The position numbers and the translations under genes are program-made. DNA of 42,024 nucleotides from Streptomyces amritsarensis (lineage in GTDB: Bacteria; Actinomycetota; Actinomycetes; Streptomycetales; Streptomycetaceae): positions 1 through 42,024 of the forward strand of contig NZ_MQUR01000072.1 in assembly GCF_001953875.1 (NCBI RefSeq), written 5' to 3'. Of this stretch, positions 23,027-31,954 are shown piece after piece (the stretch's first letter is position 1; each line of letters begins with the position of its first letter). The notes below the pieces were generated by a model. The model saw only the letters and a program-made list of their open reading frames with translations, ran no database searches and had not been told where the DNA came from.

Positions 23027-25630
23027 TTAGCTGAAGTACCCCGTGATGTCCGCGATGAGGTCCACGGAGCCCGAGTTGTTGTAGAAGCTGACCTTGCCGT
23101 CCACCACGGGCACGACCACCAGGTTGGGGATGGTGAGGCCGGGGGTGAAGTTCAGGTTCGAGGCGCTCGTACGGGTCGTGCCGCTCGGGAACACCGACAC
23201 GAAGCTGGCCTCGGTCGGGTTCGTCGCGGTCACGTTCAGCACGACGGCCTTGATCCCGGCGGCCGGGACACCGCCGATGCCCGCCACGGGCAGCGTGACG
23301 ACGCTGCCGCCGGTGACGGGGCCCTTGCGGACGCCGGTCCCGGTGCGGGTGTCCATCAGGCGCTTCGGGCCGAAGTTCGCGTGCGTGGCGCCCGCGTCGC
23401 TGTCGGAGAAGTAGCCGGTGATGTCCGCGATGAGGTCGACGGTGCCCTGGTTGTTGTAGAAGCTGACCTTGCCGTCCACGACGGGTACGACCACCAGGTT
23501 GGGGATCGTCTGGCCCGGGGTGAAGTTCAGGTTCGACGCGCTGGAGCGGGTCGTGCCGCTCGGGTACACCGACACGAAGCTCGGCTGCGTCGGGTTGGTC
23601 GCCGTCACGTTCAGCACGACGGCCTTGACGCCGGTGGCCGGGACGCCGTCGACGCCCGCCACGGGCAGCGTGACCACGCCGCCGGCGGCGACCGGGGCGG
23701 CCGGGACGCCGGTGCCCGTGCGGGTGTCCATCAGGCGCTTGGGGCCGAAGTTGGTCTGGGTGGCGCCGTCACCGGTCGAGGTGAAGTAGCCCGTGATGTC
23801 CGCGATGAGGTCGACGGTGCCCTGGTTGTTGTAGAAGCTGACGCTCCCGTTGATCACCGGCACGACCACCAGGTTGGGGATCGTCTTCCCCGGCGTGAAG
23901 TTCAGGTTCGACGCGCTGGAGCGGGTCGTGCCGCTCGGGAACACCGACACGAAGCTCGGCTGCGTGGGGTTGGTCGCCGTCACGTTCAGCACCACCGCGG
24001 TGGGGGTTCCGCCGGTTGCCGCCGCCACCGGCAGGGTGACCACCTCGCCGCTGCCGACCGGGCCCTTGCGGACGCCCAGGCCCTCGCGGGTGTCCATCAG
24101 GCGCTTCGGGGTCAGGGGGACGAACTTGGCGCCCTTGACGTCCGCTTCGACGGTGACGGCGAGGCTCGTGGAGACCTTGCCGTTGGCGGCGGTCGCCCGG
24201 ACCCGGACCTCGTGCTTGCCGTCGGTCACCACGGCGGTCGCCTTGCGGCCGGCTCCGTCGGTGACCGCGGTGGCCTCGCCGTCCACGAGGAGCTCGAACT
24301 TGGCCAGCCGGCCGGTGGCCGTGCTGGTGGTCCAGTCGACGGTGAGGGCGGCGCCGCTCGGGAGGGTGGCGCCCGGGGCGGCGGTCGCGCCGTTCACCGA
24401 GGCGATCTTCAGCTGGGCCGCGGGGCCCGACGTGCGCACCGTGTCGAGCTGCGGGTACAGCTGGTGGCCCGGGCACTCGGTGTTGAAGCCGTCGCGGTGA
24501 CCCGAGAGCGACTTGAACTGGTACTGCTGCCCGGCGGTGAAGGAGGTGCCGGCGTAGTTCTTCTGCGTGGCGCCCGCGGTCAGCGTCGCGGTGCCGTTCA
24601 TGTCGCCGTCGTACTGGCCCAGCTTGTACGCCGCGACCTTGGAGATGCCTTCGAGGGCGGCGGCGGAGGCGCCCGTGTTGGTGTAGTCGCCGAGGACGGA
24701 GACGCTCGTCGACTCGGCGTTCCAACCGTAGGTGTGGGCGCCCTGGACGGGCTGGTCCACACCGCCCTGACGGCCCTCGAAGACCGTCCCGCACTTGTCG
24801 ACGAGGAAGTTGTAGCCGAGGTCGCGCCAGCCGTTGGTCTTCACGTGGTAGACGTGCAGACCGCGGACGATGGCCGCGGACTCGGAGCACTCGTACGGGG
24901 CGGAGGCCGCCGTGTGGTGCACGAAGACGGCCTTGATCTTCCCGCCGGGCAGGTAGACCGGGCCCTCGTCGTTCAGGGACTCGTCGGCACCCCACTGCAC
25001 GCGGGAGACGACGTCCGGCCGCGGGGCGGTCGATTCCGGTCCCGGCGTCGTCGGCGCGGGGTCAACGGCGGGGAGGGAGAAGGCGGCCGGGCCGAGGCCC
25101 AGCTCGTTGTTCTTCTTGGCCTTCGCGGCACCCGCACCCGGGTCCACGAGGTTCAGCTCCATGCCGGCGGGCAGTGCGCCGCCCCCGGTCACCCGTACCT
25201 CGGCGCCGTCGGACGGGCCGACCCAGACGGGCTCGGTGGCACCGCGCAGGCCCGGGCGCTTGCCGTCGAGGCCGGACTCGGCCTGCTCCAGCACGACCCA
25301 CTTCGACCACTTGCCGCTGTCGGCGTCACGGGTGCGGGCCTCGATCCTGCCCTTCACCTCGGCCTCGGGGTCGGTCCAGGAGACGCCGAGGAGCCCGAAC
25401 GGCTCGGTGTCCTGCTGGGAGAGGACGGCCTCGCCCCTGCCCTTCGGCTTGAGGGCGAGCTTGTGCACCTCTCCCTCGACGGGTCCCTTCTCGCGGGCGC
25501 GGGCGCTGTAGGGCGACACCTCCTCCCCGTCGGAACCGCCCGTGCCGCTTGCGACGCCCTGTATGCCCAGGACCGCCACGACGCCGAGCGCGGCGGCCAG
25601 AGCCGTCCCGCGCGCACGACCTAGTTTCAC
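23027..25630 (-). CDS. Secreted PGRP-type N-acetylmuramoyl-L-alanine amidase with three C-terminal repeats
   Basis: Predicted to cut the amide bond between muramic acid and the peptide stem of peptidoglycan outside the cell. The 867-residue precursor has a signal peptide (MKLGRARGTALAAALGVVAV, cleavage near residue 27). The PGRP/amidase_2 domain spans about 205-395 (SRVQWGADES). Its zinc ligands appear intact: H238 in FVHHTAAS, H378 in LSGHRD and C386 in ECPGHQLYP; the catalytic-type Tyr is Y273 in DLGYNFLVD. An immunoglobulin-like segment (about 405-500) follows, then three repeats of about 112 residues (507-616, 629-741, 754-866). The start is GTG with GGGG five bases upstream. It is transcribed alone, ending at a perfect terminator. 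The repeats may bind the wall or a surface polymer, but this is inference. Confidence 0.9.
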   Translation of the reverse strand: MKLGRARGTALAAALGVVAVLGIQGVASGTGGSDGEEVSPYSARAREKGPVEGEVHKLALKPKGRGEAVLSQQDTEPFGLLGVSWTDPEAEVKGRIEARTRDADSGKWSKWVVLEQAESGLDGKRPGLRGATEPVWVGPSDGAEVRVTGGGALPAGMELNLVDPGAGAAKAKKNNELGLGPAAFSLPAVDPAPTTPGPESTAPRPDVVSRVQWGADESLNDEGPVYLPGGKIKAVFVHHTAASAPYECSESAAIVRGLHVYHVKTNGWRDLGYNFLVDKCGTVFEGRQGGVDQPVQGAHTYGWNAESTSVSVLGDYTNTGASAAALEGISKVAAYKLGQYDGDMNGTATLTAGATQKNYAGTSFTAGQQYQFKSLSGHRDGFNTECPGHQLYPQLDTVRTSGPAAQLKIASVNGATAAPGATLPSGAALTVDWTTSTATGRLAKFELLVDGEATAVTDGAGRKATAVVTDGKHEVRVRATAANGKVSTSLAVTVEADVKGAKFVPLTPKRLMDTREGLGVRKGPVGSGEVVTLPVAAATGGTPTAVVLNVTATNPTQPSFVSVFPSGTTRSSASNLNFTPGKTIPNLVVVPVINGSVSFYNNQGTVDLIADITGYFTSTGDGATQTNFGPKRLMDTRTGTGVPAAPVAAGGVVTLPVAGVDGVPATGVKAVVLNVTATNPTQPSFVSVYPSGTTRSSASNLNFTPGQTIPNLVVVPVVDGKVSFYNNQGTVDLIADITGYFSDSDAGATHANFGPKRLMDTRTGTGVRKGPVTGGSVVTLPVAGIGGVPAAGIKAVVLNVTATNPTEASFVSVFPSGTTRTSASNLNFTPGLTIPNLVVVPVVDGKVSFYNNSGSVDLIADITGYFS
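23033..24112 (-). repeat. Three tandem in-frame repeats in the amidase gene
   Basis: Units lie at 23783-24112, 23408-23746 and 23033-23371, about 330-340 bases each. Each encodes PKRLMDTR, then VVLNVTATNPT, SFVSV, SGTTR, SASNLNFTPG, TIPNLVVVPV and VDLIADITGYF. Units 2 and 3 are closest, both starting FGPKRLMDTRTGTGV. Short linkers (TSTGDGATQTN, SDSDAGATHAN) separate them. Confidence 0.92.
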
Positions 25631-25682
25631 GTTGTCCCCAACCCCTATGAGAAGCCGCCAGGTAAGAGCACTGGCCGACGGG

Positions 25683-25712
25683 ATCCTACTGGCCGGGGTG
25701 ACGGACGATCAG
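25683..25712 (-). promoter_or_regulatory. Possible promoter of the amidase gene
   Basis: On the minus strand TAGGAT (25683-25688) fits TANNNT, and CTGATC (25707-25712) lies 18 bases upstream as a moderate -35 box. It is in the 137-base gap between the glycan operon and the amidase gene. Confidence 0.35.
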
Positions 25713-25767
25713 GGCGGGACGGGGGGTGCGCACGTGATGCGCGTCGCAGTCGGGTCGTACAGGGGTG

Positions 25768-27576
25768 CTATTCCACCGACTTGTCCTTGAAGGGCGCCTT
25801 GCGACCGCAGATCGCGGGCCAGTCCTTCGCCACGATGTTGGCGCACCAGATCTCGCCGTCGTCCTTGAACTGCTTCCACAGCTTGACCTGGAGGTCCTCG
25901 CAGTCCTTGGTCGGTGCGAAACGCGGGCACTTGCCGTTCGGCAGCTTGATGTTGTGCGCGCGCCAGGCGTCGAGGCCCATGAGGTCGGTGTCCTCGTGCG
26001 TCGGCATGTAGCGGTTGACCGACCAGGACGCACCCATGGTGGCGAACAGCGCGACCGCGCACACCATCCCGGCCGAGAGCTGACGGATCGTCCGGCGCGG
26101 GACGACCCGGGCCGACGGGGAGGCGGAGGCCGGCCGCAGGGTCCGCTCCGTCCAGCCCGAACCCCGCTGGACCGCCGCCATCACGCCGAGGACGGCCAGG
26201 ATCAGCAGCGAGTACATGATGATCCAGGTGGTCCGCGGGAAGAGCTGGACCGCCTTGTCGTGCTCCATGTGCGAGGCGAACCAGAAGCGGGCGAGCCAGG
26301 CGCCCGCGAGGACCGCCGCGGCGGTACGGACCATGATGTTCCGCAGGCCCAGGCCGACTCCGAGGCCCACGCCGAGGAGCAGCAGCAGCGCGAACCCGGT
26401 CTGGCCCGCCATCTCGCCGGAGACCGGCCACTGGTTGTACTTGATGTAGCCCGTCCGGTCGGAGATCCAGCCCAGCACGTACGCGGGATCCGCGTACACC
26501 CCGAGGTAGGCGTACCGGTCCGGGGTCTGCGATCCCAGCCGCGCCATCTGGTAGAGCAGCGGGGCGCCGATGATCCCGGCGGTGACCAGCACGGAGCCGA
26601 CGAACAGCGCCGCCCGCTTCACCGCGGGGGCGCCGGCCCGCCACGGGAAGAGGAACAGGAAGAGCACGGCGGCGCCGGGCGCGGCCCAGACGAACCAGCC
26701 CGAGTACCACAGGAAGAGCACGCCGAAGGCCGTGCCGACGGCCACGCCCCGCAGCACCAGCGACTTCGGGGTGCGGCCGGCCGACCGGCGCAGCTCGCGG
26801 AAGCAGTACCCGAGCAGCGGCAGCAGCACGATCATGACGACGTGGCTGTACGGGCGGACGGGGTCGAGGAAGAGCACGGCCGCGGGGACGGCGATCAGCA
26901 GCGCCCAGAAGGGCCGCAGCAGCAGGCGCCACGACAGGTACGCCATCGGGCCGACCAGGGCGCTGCAGATGATCTGGAGGTCGTGCAGGGCGAAGCCCGC
27001 GGTGCCGAGGCCGTCGTAGCGGACCTTGGCCCACAGGGCCATCAGCGCCGGGAAGGCGGGCGGGTAGATGCCCGACATGCCCTCGCCCGACAGGAACGAG
27101 TTGGCCATCTCCACCAGGACGCTCGGGTCGCCCTCCTGGCCGCCCAGCGGGTGCGGTGTGCCGCGCAGCGCGACGACGACACCGCCGGCCACGATGCCCG
27201 TGGCCAGCCCGGCCAGGGCCGCGCAGACCAGCCGCTTGACCAACTCGTGGCGCCGGACCGAGCCCCGGTGGGCCGTGTGGAGCAGCAGTCCGAGGAGCGG
27301 GAGCCCGAGGACGGCCGCGTACAGCTGGAGCTTGGCGAGTCCGCTGACCTGGCCGATGCGGTTCATCGGGTTGACGCCGATGTGCCGGCTCAGGAGCGTG
27401 TAGCCGAGGGCCGCCACCACGCTGACGACCACCTCGGCCAGGATCTGCACCCACCGCCGAGACAGCCACCCCTCGCCCCGTGAGGGGGACGGGCGGCTCC
27501 CGCCCGGTGCCGGTTCGCCAGGACGCCGGTCCGGGGCGCCGGCCTCGCCGACCGCCTCGGGGGCCAGGTGTGTCAT
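25768..27576 (-). CDS. AftA-like polytopic GT-C glycosyltransferase
   Basis: A 602-residue membrane protein with about eleven to thirteen hydrophobic segments from residue 45 onward. Similarity to arabinofuranosyltransferases of the AftA/GT85 type is suggested by HIGVNPMNRIGQVSGLAKLQ in the first extracytoplasmic loop, the loop GDPSVLVEMANSFLSG, and the YPPAFPALMALW motif, as well as the overall size. The C-terminal domain of about 100 residues lies outside the cell and has four Cys (KCPRF, DCEDL, WCANI, ICGRK) that could form disulfides. Such enzymes use decaprenyl-phosphate sugars, but the sugar here is not known. It is the last gene of the glycan operon, 31 bases after a GT2 gene. Another GT-C family is the main alternative. 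Confidence 0.6.
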   Translation of the reverse strand: MTHLAPEAVGEAGAPDRRPGEPAPGGSRPSPSRGEGWLSRRWVQILAEVVVSVVAALGYTLLSRHIGVNPMNRIGQVSGLAKLQLYAAVLGLPLLGLLLHTAHRGSVRRHELVKRLVCAALAGLATGIVAGGVVVALRGTPHPLGGQEGDPSVLVEMANSFLSGEGMSGIYPPAFPALMALWAKVRYDGLGTAGFALHDLQIICSALVGPMAYLSWRLLLRPFWALLIAVPAAVLFLDPVRPYSHVVMIVLLPLLGYCFRELRRSAGRTPKSLVLRGVAVGTAFGVLFLWYSGWFVWAAPGAAVLFLFLFPWRAGAPAVKRAALFVGSVLVTAGIIGAPLLYQMARLGSQTPDRYAYLGVYADPAYVLGWISDRTGYIKYNQWPVSGEMAGQTGFALLLLLGVGLGVGLGLRNIMVRTAAAVLAGAWLARFWFASHMEHDKAVQLFPRTTWIIMYSLLILAVLGVMAAVQRGSGWTERTLRPASASPSARVVPRRTIRQLSAGMVCAVALFATMGASWSVNRYMPTHEDTDLMGLDAWRAHNIKLPNGKCPRFAPTKDCEDLQVKLWKQFKDDGEIWCANIVAKDWPAICGRKAPFKDKSVE

Positions 27577-27607
27577 CTCGGTCCGTTTCGTGGTGGGCGG
27601 GGCCTGG

Positions 27608-28510
27608 TCAGTTCTGACCGGAGGTGAAGGCGTGCTTCGCCAGCGTGCGGGCGCCCGCCTTGTTGCCGCTGCGCAGGGCTCCGGGGAGCATCGTCAGCGC
27701 GTGCAGCCGGGAGGCGCTGTGGAAGCGTGCCGCGCGGGCCGCCTTCGGCCAGCCGCGGGCGTCCATGCGGGCCGCCACGGCGGAGAAGTAGCGCTCGGCC
27801 TCGGCGAAGCGGGTCCCGGAGAAGGCCTGGACCGAGGACTCGCTGACGGCGTGCCGGCGGTACTGGAAGACGGTCGTCGTGTTGTCGATGACCATCTGCT
27901 CCCCGGCTTCGAGGAGGTCGACCACGAGCGCGAGGTCCTGGATGACCGAGTAGTCGTCCCGGAAGTTCACCTTGCGCAGCACCTCGCCGCGCCAGGCGAT
28001 CGACGGGAAGTAGAGCCAGTTGCCGCGCAGCACGCTGGCGGCCAGCTCCTCGCCGCCCATCAGGCGGCGGCCCTTCACCTGCGGTGCGTACAGCCGCTTC
28101 TTGGTGTTGTCGGCCAGACCGCCCTGGGTCACCTGGCCCGTGCCGTCGATGACCTCGACGCCGGGCTGGACCATGCCGATGCCCGGGCGCTCCTCGATGA
28201 TGGAGCGGACGGTCTCCAGGTAGTGCGGGTGCAGCAGGTCGTCGCAGCCCATGACGACCACGTAGTCGGCCTCGGACAGCCGCACGCACTTCTGGAAGTT
28301 CTTGGTGATGCCGAGGTTCTGCTCGTTGCGCGTGTAGTGCACGCGGTCGTCGCCGAGCGCGGCGAACCAGCCCGGTACGTCGGGCTCCTTGCCGTCGTCG
28401 ATCACGACGAGGCGGAAGTCCCGGTCCGTCTGCGCCAGGACGCTGCGGACGGCGTCCTGCATCAGCTGCACGTCCCCGTAGTAGGGGAGCATGAAGTCGA
28501 AGGTCACCAT
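27608..28510 (-). CDS. GT2-family glycosyltransferase
   Basis: Soluble, cytoplasmic-facing GT-A enzyme of 300 residues. The N-terminus FDFMLPYYGDVQLMQDAVRS and LVVIDDG (34-40) form the nucleotide-sugar site. GCDDLLHPHYL (88-98) supplies the metal-binding acidic motif, and NLGITKNFQKCV is a typical GT2 segment. No membrane helix is seen. Donor and acceptor are not predictable, although the neighbouring rml genes make dTDP-L-rhamnose a reasonable donor (inference). It lies six bases after the DUF2304-like gene, within the operon. Confidence 0.85.
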   Translation of the reverse strand: MVTFDFMLPYYGDVQLMQDAVRSVLAQTDRDFRLVVIDDGKEPDVPGWFAALGDDRVHYTRNEQNLGITKNFQKCVRLSEADYVVVMGCDDLLHPHYLETVRSIIEERPGIGMVQPGVEVIDGTGQVTQGGLADNTKKRLYAPQVKGRRLMGGEELAASVLRGNWLYFPSIAWRGEVLRKVNFRDDYSVIQDLALVVDLLEAGEQMVIDNTTTVFQYRRHAVSESSVQAFSGTRFAEAERYFSAVAARMDARGWPKAARAARFHSASRLHALTMLPGALRSGNKAGARTLAKHAFTSGQN

Positions 28511-28516
28511 GGAGTG

Positions 28517-28945
28517 TCAGGCCTTCACGGAGTCGGCGTCGGCGTTCGCCGCGGCGTCGGCGCCGGCACCGCTGCCGGCGGCCGGCTCGGCGCCGAGGCG
28601 CTCGTCGTTGTGGCGCATGCCCTCGTTGATGGCCACCGTCCGGGCGAGGTCGGTGATCTTCTTCTCCAGCGAGCGGAAGCGCAGGAAGGTGTTGAGCGTG
28701 AGGAAGCCCATCGCGAGGACCATCACGTACAGCACCAGGTCGGTGCCGCGGCCGACGCCGAGCTGGTGGGCCAGCCACGTCACGTCCGTCGGGCGGAGCA
28801 CGGCGTACACGTTGACGACGACGAACAGGGAGAAGGCGATGCGCTTCCAGGCCCGGTTCTTCGCCTGGCTCCACGTTCGGATGAACACCAGGGCCATCGA
28901 CACGGAGCCGACGATCAGGACGAGCTGGATCCAGAAGTACTTCAT
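28517..28945 (-). CDS. DUF2304-like small membrane protein
   Basis: Protein of 142 residues with three hydrophobic segments (about 4-22, 36-50 and 68-86; for instance LVLYVMVLAMGFLTLNTFLR), then a charged stretch FRSLEKKITDLARTVAINEG that may form a coiled coil, and an Ala/Asp-rich tail. The pattern fits DUF2304 proteins, which usually sit beside a DPM-like glycosyltransferase, as here. The ATG overlaps the stop codon of the upstream GT2 gene by four bases (ATGA), so the two proteins may work as a pair, perhaps as a membrane anchor for the transferase. Confidence 0.75.
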   Translation of the reverse strand: MKYFWIQLVLIVGSVSMALVFIRTWSQAKNRAWKRIAFSLFVVVNVYAVLRPTDVTWLAHQLGVGRGTDLVLYVMVLAMGFLTLNTFLRFRSLEKKITDLARTVAINEGMRHNDERLGAEPAAGSGAGADAAANADADSVKA

Positions 28946-29703
28946 CGACGCCCACGCTCCCGCAGCGAAATGTCAAAGATGATGTTCACGCCGTTGATGA
29001 GGGACTGGCCCTTGGAGCGCGAGTATTCGGTGTAGAGGATGTCCACCGGGACCTCGGTGACCCGCAGGTCGGAGCCCGCCAGGAAACCGACGAGCTCGGA
29101 CGCGTGCGCCATGCCGTTCATGGTGATGTTCAGCTGCTCGGCGGCCTTGCGGCTCAGGACGCGCAGGCCGTTGTGCGCGTCGGTGAGCTTGAGCTTGCGG
29201 GCGGTGGGGCTGACGGCGGCGGCCGTGCGCAGGACGACCTGCTTGATCCACGGCACCTGGCCGTTCTGCTCGATGAACCGGGAGCCGAGGACCACGTCGG
29301 CCTCGTCCCGCCGCAGCACGCCGACCATCGTCTCGACGTCCTTGGTCTGGTGCTGGCCGTCGGCGTCGAAGGTCGCGAAGTAGCGGGAACCGGGCTGGGA
29401 GAGGGCGTACTTCAGACCGGTCTGGAGGGCCGCGCCCTGACCGAGGTTGACCGGGTGGCGGACCAGGTGGGCGCCCGTGGTCGCTATGTGCTCGGCCGAG
29501 TCGTCGGTGCTGCCGTCGTCGACGACGACGATGTTGGGGAACGTCTTGCGGGCCCCCTCGACCACGTCGGCGATCACCTGGCCCTCGTTATAGGCCGGTA
29601 TGACCAGCCAGACATCGTCGTATTGGGACACGGTAGCTCCAGCGGAATGTGGCACGTACGAGTGCTCGGTGATCGGTGTGACGTCGTGGGCCGGCATGGT
29701 CAT
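28942..29703 (-). CDS. GT2 glycosyltransferase, polyprenyl-phosphate (DPM-like) type
   Basis: GT-A fold protein of 253 residues without membrane helices. Motifs are VWLVIPAYNEGQVIADVV (31-48), VVVDDGSTDDSAEH (59-72), NLGQGAALQTGLKYA and the metal site FDADGQHQ (112-119), followed by GSRFIEQNGQVPW. This set matches enzymes that move a sugar from a nucleotide donor to polyprenyl phosphate. The first 25 residues are a non-conserved extension. The ATG overlaps the flippase stop codon by four bases. It probably makes the lipid-linked sugar used by the GT-C enzyme of this operon (inference). Confidence 0.85.
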   Translation of the reverse strand: MTMPAHDVTPITEHSYVPHSAGATVSQYDDVWLVIPAYNEGQVIADVVEGARKTFPNIVVVDDGSTDDSAEHIATTGAHLVRHPVNLGQGAALQTGLKYALSQPGSRYFATFDADGQHQTKDVETMVGVLRRDEADVVLGSRFIEQNGQVPWIKQVVLRTAAAVSPTARKLKLTDAHNGLRVLSRKAAEQLNITMNGMAHASELVGFLAGSDLRVTEVPVDILYTEYSRSKGQSLINGVNIIFDISLRERGRR

Positions 29704-31034
29704 CTCCCGACCGCGCCCACGCCGGGGGCGCCTGCGTCGGCCGTCTGCCGGGGCGCTTCACCGGCTGCGGCCGCGGCTCCGGGGAAGCTCAGCCTGAGGG
29801 CTGCCAGCATAGCGAGCACGGTGGCGGTCGAGCCCAGGGCGTAGGCGGCGATCACGCGCACGGCCACCTCCCCGGGGATCAGGGTGACGCCCGCCAGGAC
29901 CGCGGTACCGAGGGCCCAGCAGAGCAACTGCAGGTTGTGCCGCTTGAATACCATGAGCGCCTGTCCAAGGACCATCGCGAACATGTACGCCACGGTGCCC
30001 GCGGACAGCAGGAAGAAGTCGAAGCGTCCCAGCACCGGGTCCTGGATGCCGAAGAGCACCTCGATGAGCCAGGGGCCCAGGGCCGTGGCGGGCACGCCGC
30101 CGAGCAGCCCCAGCGCTGCGACGACCATGGCGATCCGGCGCAGCATCGCCCAGAAGGCCGGGCGGTCGCCGGCGGTGAAGGCGGCGGTCAGTCCGCTGAG
30201 CAGCGAGGCCTGCAGCGAGCCGAAGACGAAGAGCGGCACGCGCGCCAGGACCAGGGCGCTCAGCAGCGAGGCGATCAGCGCGCTGTCGGACGGCGCCAGC
30301 AGCTTGGTGCTCATCACGGCCGCGTTCACGACCAGTTGGGACAGCAGGGTCGCGCAGACGAGCAGGCCGAGGCCGCCCGCCAGGTCCCGCCAGGCGATCT
30401 GCTCGCCGGGGCCGACCGCGCGCAGCAGTGCGGGCAGCGTCACCAGCGTGGCGACGACGGGCGCGACGGCCAGGATGAGGCTGAAGGCGAGTGCCGAGTG
30501 CAGTCCGAAGAGGGCGCACCCGAAGGCGAGCACGATCCGCAGCCCCCCGTCGACGGCGAGCTGGGTGCCGTACGCGCCGAACCGGCCGAGGCCCGCCAGT
30601 ACACCGCGGGTGAGGTAGCAGACGGCCATGCCGGTGAAGGCGCCGCCGAGCGCGGCCACCAGGGCGCGGTCGCCGTGGAAGAGCAGGTCGGCGACGGGGC
30701 CGGCGGCGAGGCCGAGGACCAGCAGGGTCGCGCCGAGGATCGCCCCGGTGAGGAGGGTGGCGCGGCGCAGCACCGGGGCGGCGCCGTGGCCCAGGACCGC
30801 CCGGGCGGACACGATCCGGGTGAGCTCCTGCTCGACGGGGAAGAAGACGCCGATGCCGACGGACATGACGATCGTCCACAGCACGGAGACGTTCGCCAGG
30901 GCTTGCGTCGACAGGCTGTGCCCGGCCACGCCCAGGTGGACGTAGGAGGCCGCGCCGAGCACGACGGTGCCGCCGGCCACCGCGACGGTGCCCGGCGGCA
31001 GCGCCGCGGTCAGCTTGTTCAGCAGGGTTTTCAT
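29700..31034 (-). CDS. Wzx/MurJ-like polysaccharide flippase
   Basis: Integral membrane protein of 444 residues with about twelve to fourteen hydrophobic segments. The N-terminal part VAVAGGTVVLGAASYVHLGV and the pattern FFPVEQELTRIVSARAV resemble the MATE/MOP superfamily that moves lipid-linked sugars across the membrane. Its place in an rml and glycosyltransferase operon supports that role. Neighbouring coding overlaps are four bases on both sides (ATGA). The exact substrate is unknown. Confidence 0.72.
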   Translation of the reverse strand: MKTLLNKLTAALPPGTVAVAGGTVVLGAASYVHLGVAGHSLSTQALANVSVLWTIVMSVGIGVFFPVEQELTRIVSARAVLGHGAAPVLRRATLLTGAILGATLLVLGLAAGPVADLLFHGDRALVAALGGAFTGMAVCYLTRGVLAGLGRFGAYGTQLAVDGGLRIVLAFGCALFGLHSALAFSLILAVAPVVATLVTLPALLRAVGPGEQIAWRDLAGGLGLLVCATLLSQLVVNAAVMSTKLLAPSDSALIASLLSALVLARVPLFVFGSLQASLLSGLTAAFTAGDRPAFWAMLRRIAMVVAALGLLGGVPATALGPWLIEVLFGIQDPVLGRFDFFLLSAGTVAYMFAMVLGQALMVFKRHNLQLLCWALGTAVLAGVTLIPGEVAVRVIAAYALGSTATVLAMLAALRLSFPGAAAAAGEAPRQTADAGAPGVGAVGR

Positions 31035-31954
31035 CCCGCGCGGCCGTCCCGGGCCGCCTTCGCGAGTGCGGCGAAGCCGGGGGTGGCCAGCGCCTGGGCC
31101 AGCTGTTCACGCCAGTCGGGAAGCGGCTCCAGTCCGGCCTCCTCCTTCCACGCGTCGTGCGCGAGCACGCTGAACGCGGGACGGGCGGCGGGGCGGACGA
31201 ACGCCTCGGAGGTGGTCGGCCGGATCCGCTCGGGGTCCAGGCCGCTCAGCCGGTAGGTCTCGCGGGCGAGCCCCATCCAGGTGGTCCGGCCGCTCGCCGT
31301 GCCGTGGTAGATCCCGCCCATGGCCCAGCCCTTGAGGGCGGCCAGGCCGAGGTCGACCAGCCGGCCGGCCAGCGCGTAGGACCACGTGGGCTGTCCGTGC
31401 TGGTCGTCGACCACGTCGAGGGTGTCGCGCTGGGCGGCCAGCTTCAGCATGGTGGCGACGAAGTTCGGGCCGTGCTCGCCGTACAGCCAGGCGGTCCGCA
31501 CGACGTAGCCGTCCTGCGGCAGCAGTTCGGTGACGGCCTGCTCGCCGACCAGCTTGGAGCGCCCGTAGGCGTTGACCGGGCCGGTCTCGGCGTCCTCGCG
31601 GTACGGCTCCGAGGCGTCGCCGGGCAGCACGTAGTCGGTGGAGACGTGGATCAGGCGCACGTGGGCGGCGGCGCACGCCTCGGCGAGGACGCGCACGGCG
31701 GTGCCGTTGACGGCGGTCGCGGCCTCCTCGGCGGTCTCGGCGCCGTCGACGTCCGTCCAGGCGGCGCAGTTGACGACGACGCTCGCGCCCTCGACCGCGG
31801 CGCGGACGGCGGCGGGGTCGGTGATGTCGAGGTCGGCGCGGCTCAGGGCCGCGGCCTCGATCCTGGCGCGCTTCAGGACGGTCAGGACGTCCTGGCCGAG
31901 CATCCCGCCGGCGCCGGTGACGATCCAGCGCCCGGCCGACGAGTCGGTGCTCAC
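31031..31954 (-). CDS. rfbD: dTDP-4-dehydrorhamnose reductase
   Basis: Last step of dTDP-L-rhamnose synthesis, reduction of dTDP-4-dehydro-L-rhamnose with NADPH. The 307-residue SDR-fold protein has the cofactor motif VTGAGGMLGQDV near residue 12, then NCAAWTDVDGAE, STDYVLPG and the catalytic pair Tyr/Lys in YGRSKLVGE, plus RTAWLYGEHGPNFVATML. The start is GTG at 31954, overlapping the rfbB stop codon by four bases (GTGA); the long open frame that continues upstream through rfbB is only a high-GC artefact. Also called rmlD. Confidence 0.93.
   Translation of the reverse strand: MSTDSSAGRWIVTGAGGMLGQDVLTVLKRARIEAAALSRADLDITDPAAVRAAVEGASVVVNCAAWTDVDGAETAEEAATAVNGTAVRVLAEACAAAHVRLIHVSTDYVLPGDASEPYREDAETGPVNAYGRSKLVGEQAVTELLPQDGYVVRTAWLYGEHGPNFVATMLKLAAQRDTLDVVDDQHGQPTWSYALAGRLVDLGLAALKGWAMGGIYHGTASGRTTWMGLARETYRLSGLDPERIRPTTSEAFVRPAARPAFSVLAHDAWKEEAGLEPLPDWREQLAQALATPGFAALAKAARDGRAG

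Noticed and set aside
23010..23031. Second small hairpin near TAAGCG and CGCTTA beside the amidase terminator
   Set aside because: The arms are short and overlap the end of the coding region; the 16-base stem next to it explains termination.
23015..25624. Open frame of 869 codons antisense to the amidase gene
   Set aside because: It mirrors the codon pattern of the real gene, including its repeats, and has no signal peptide or recognisable domain.
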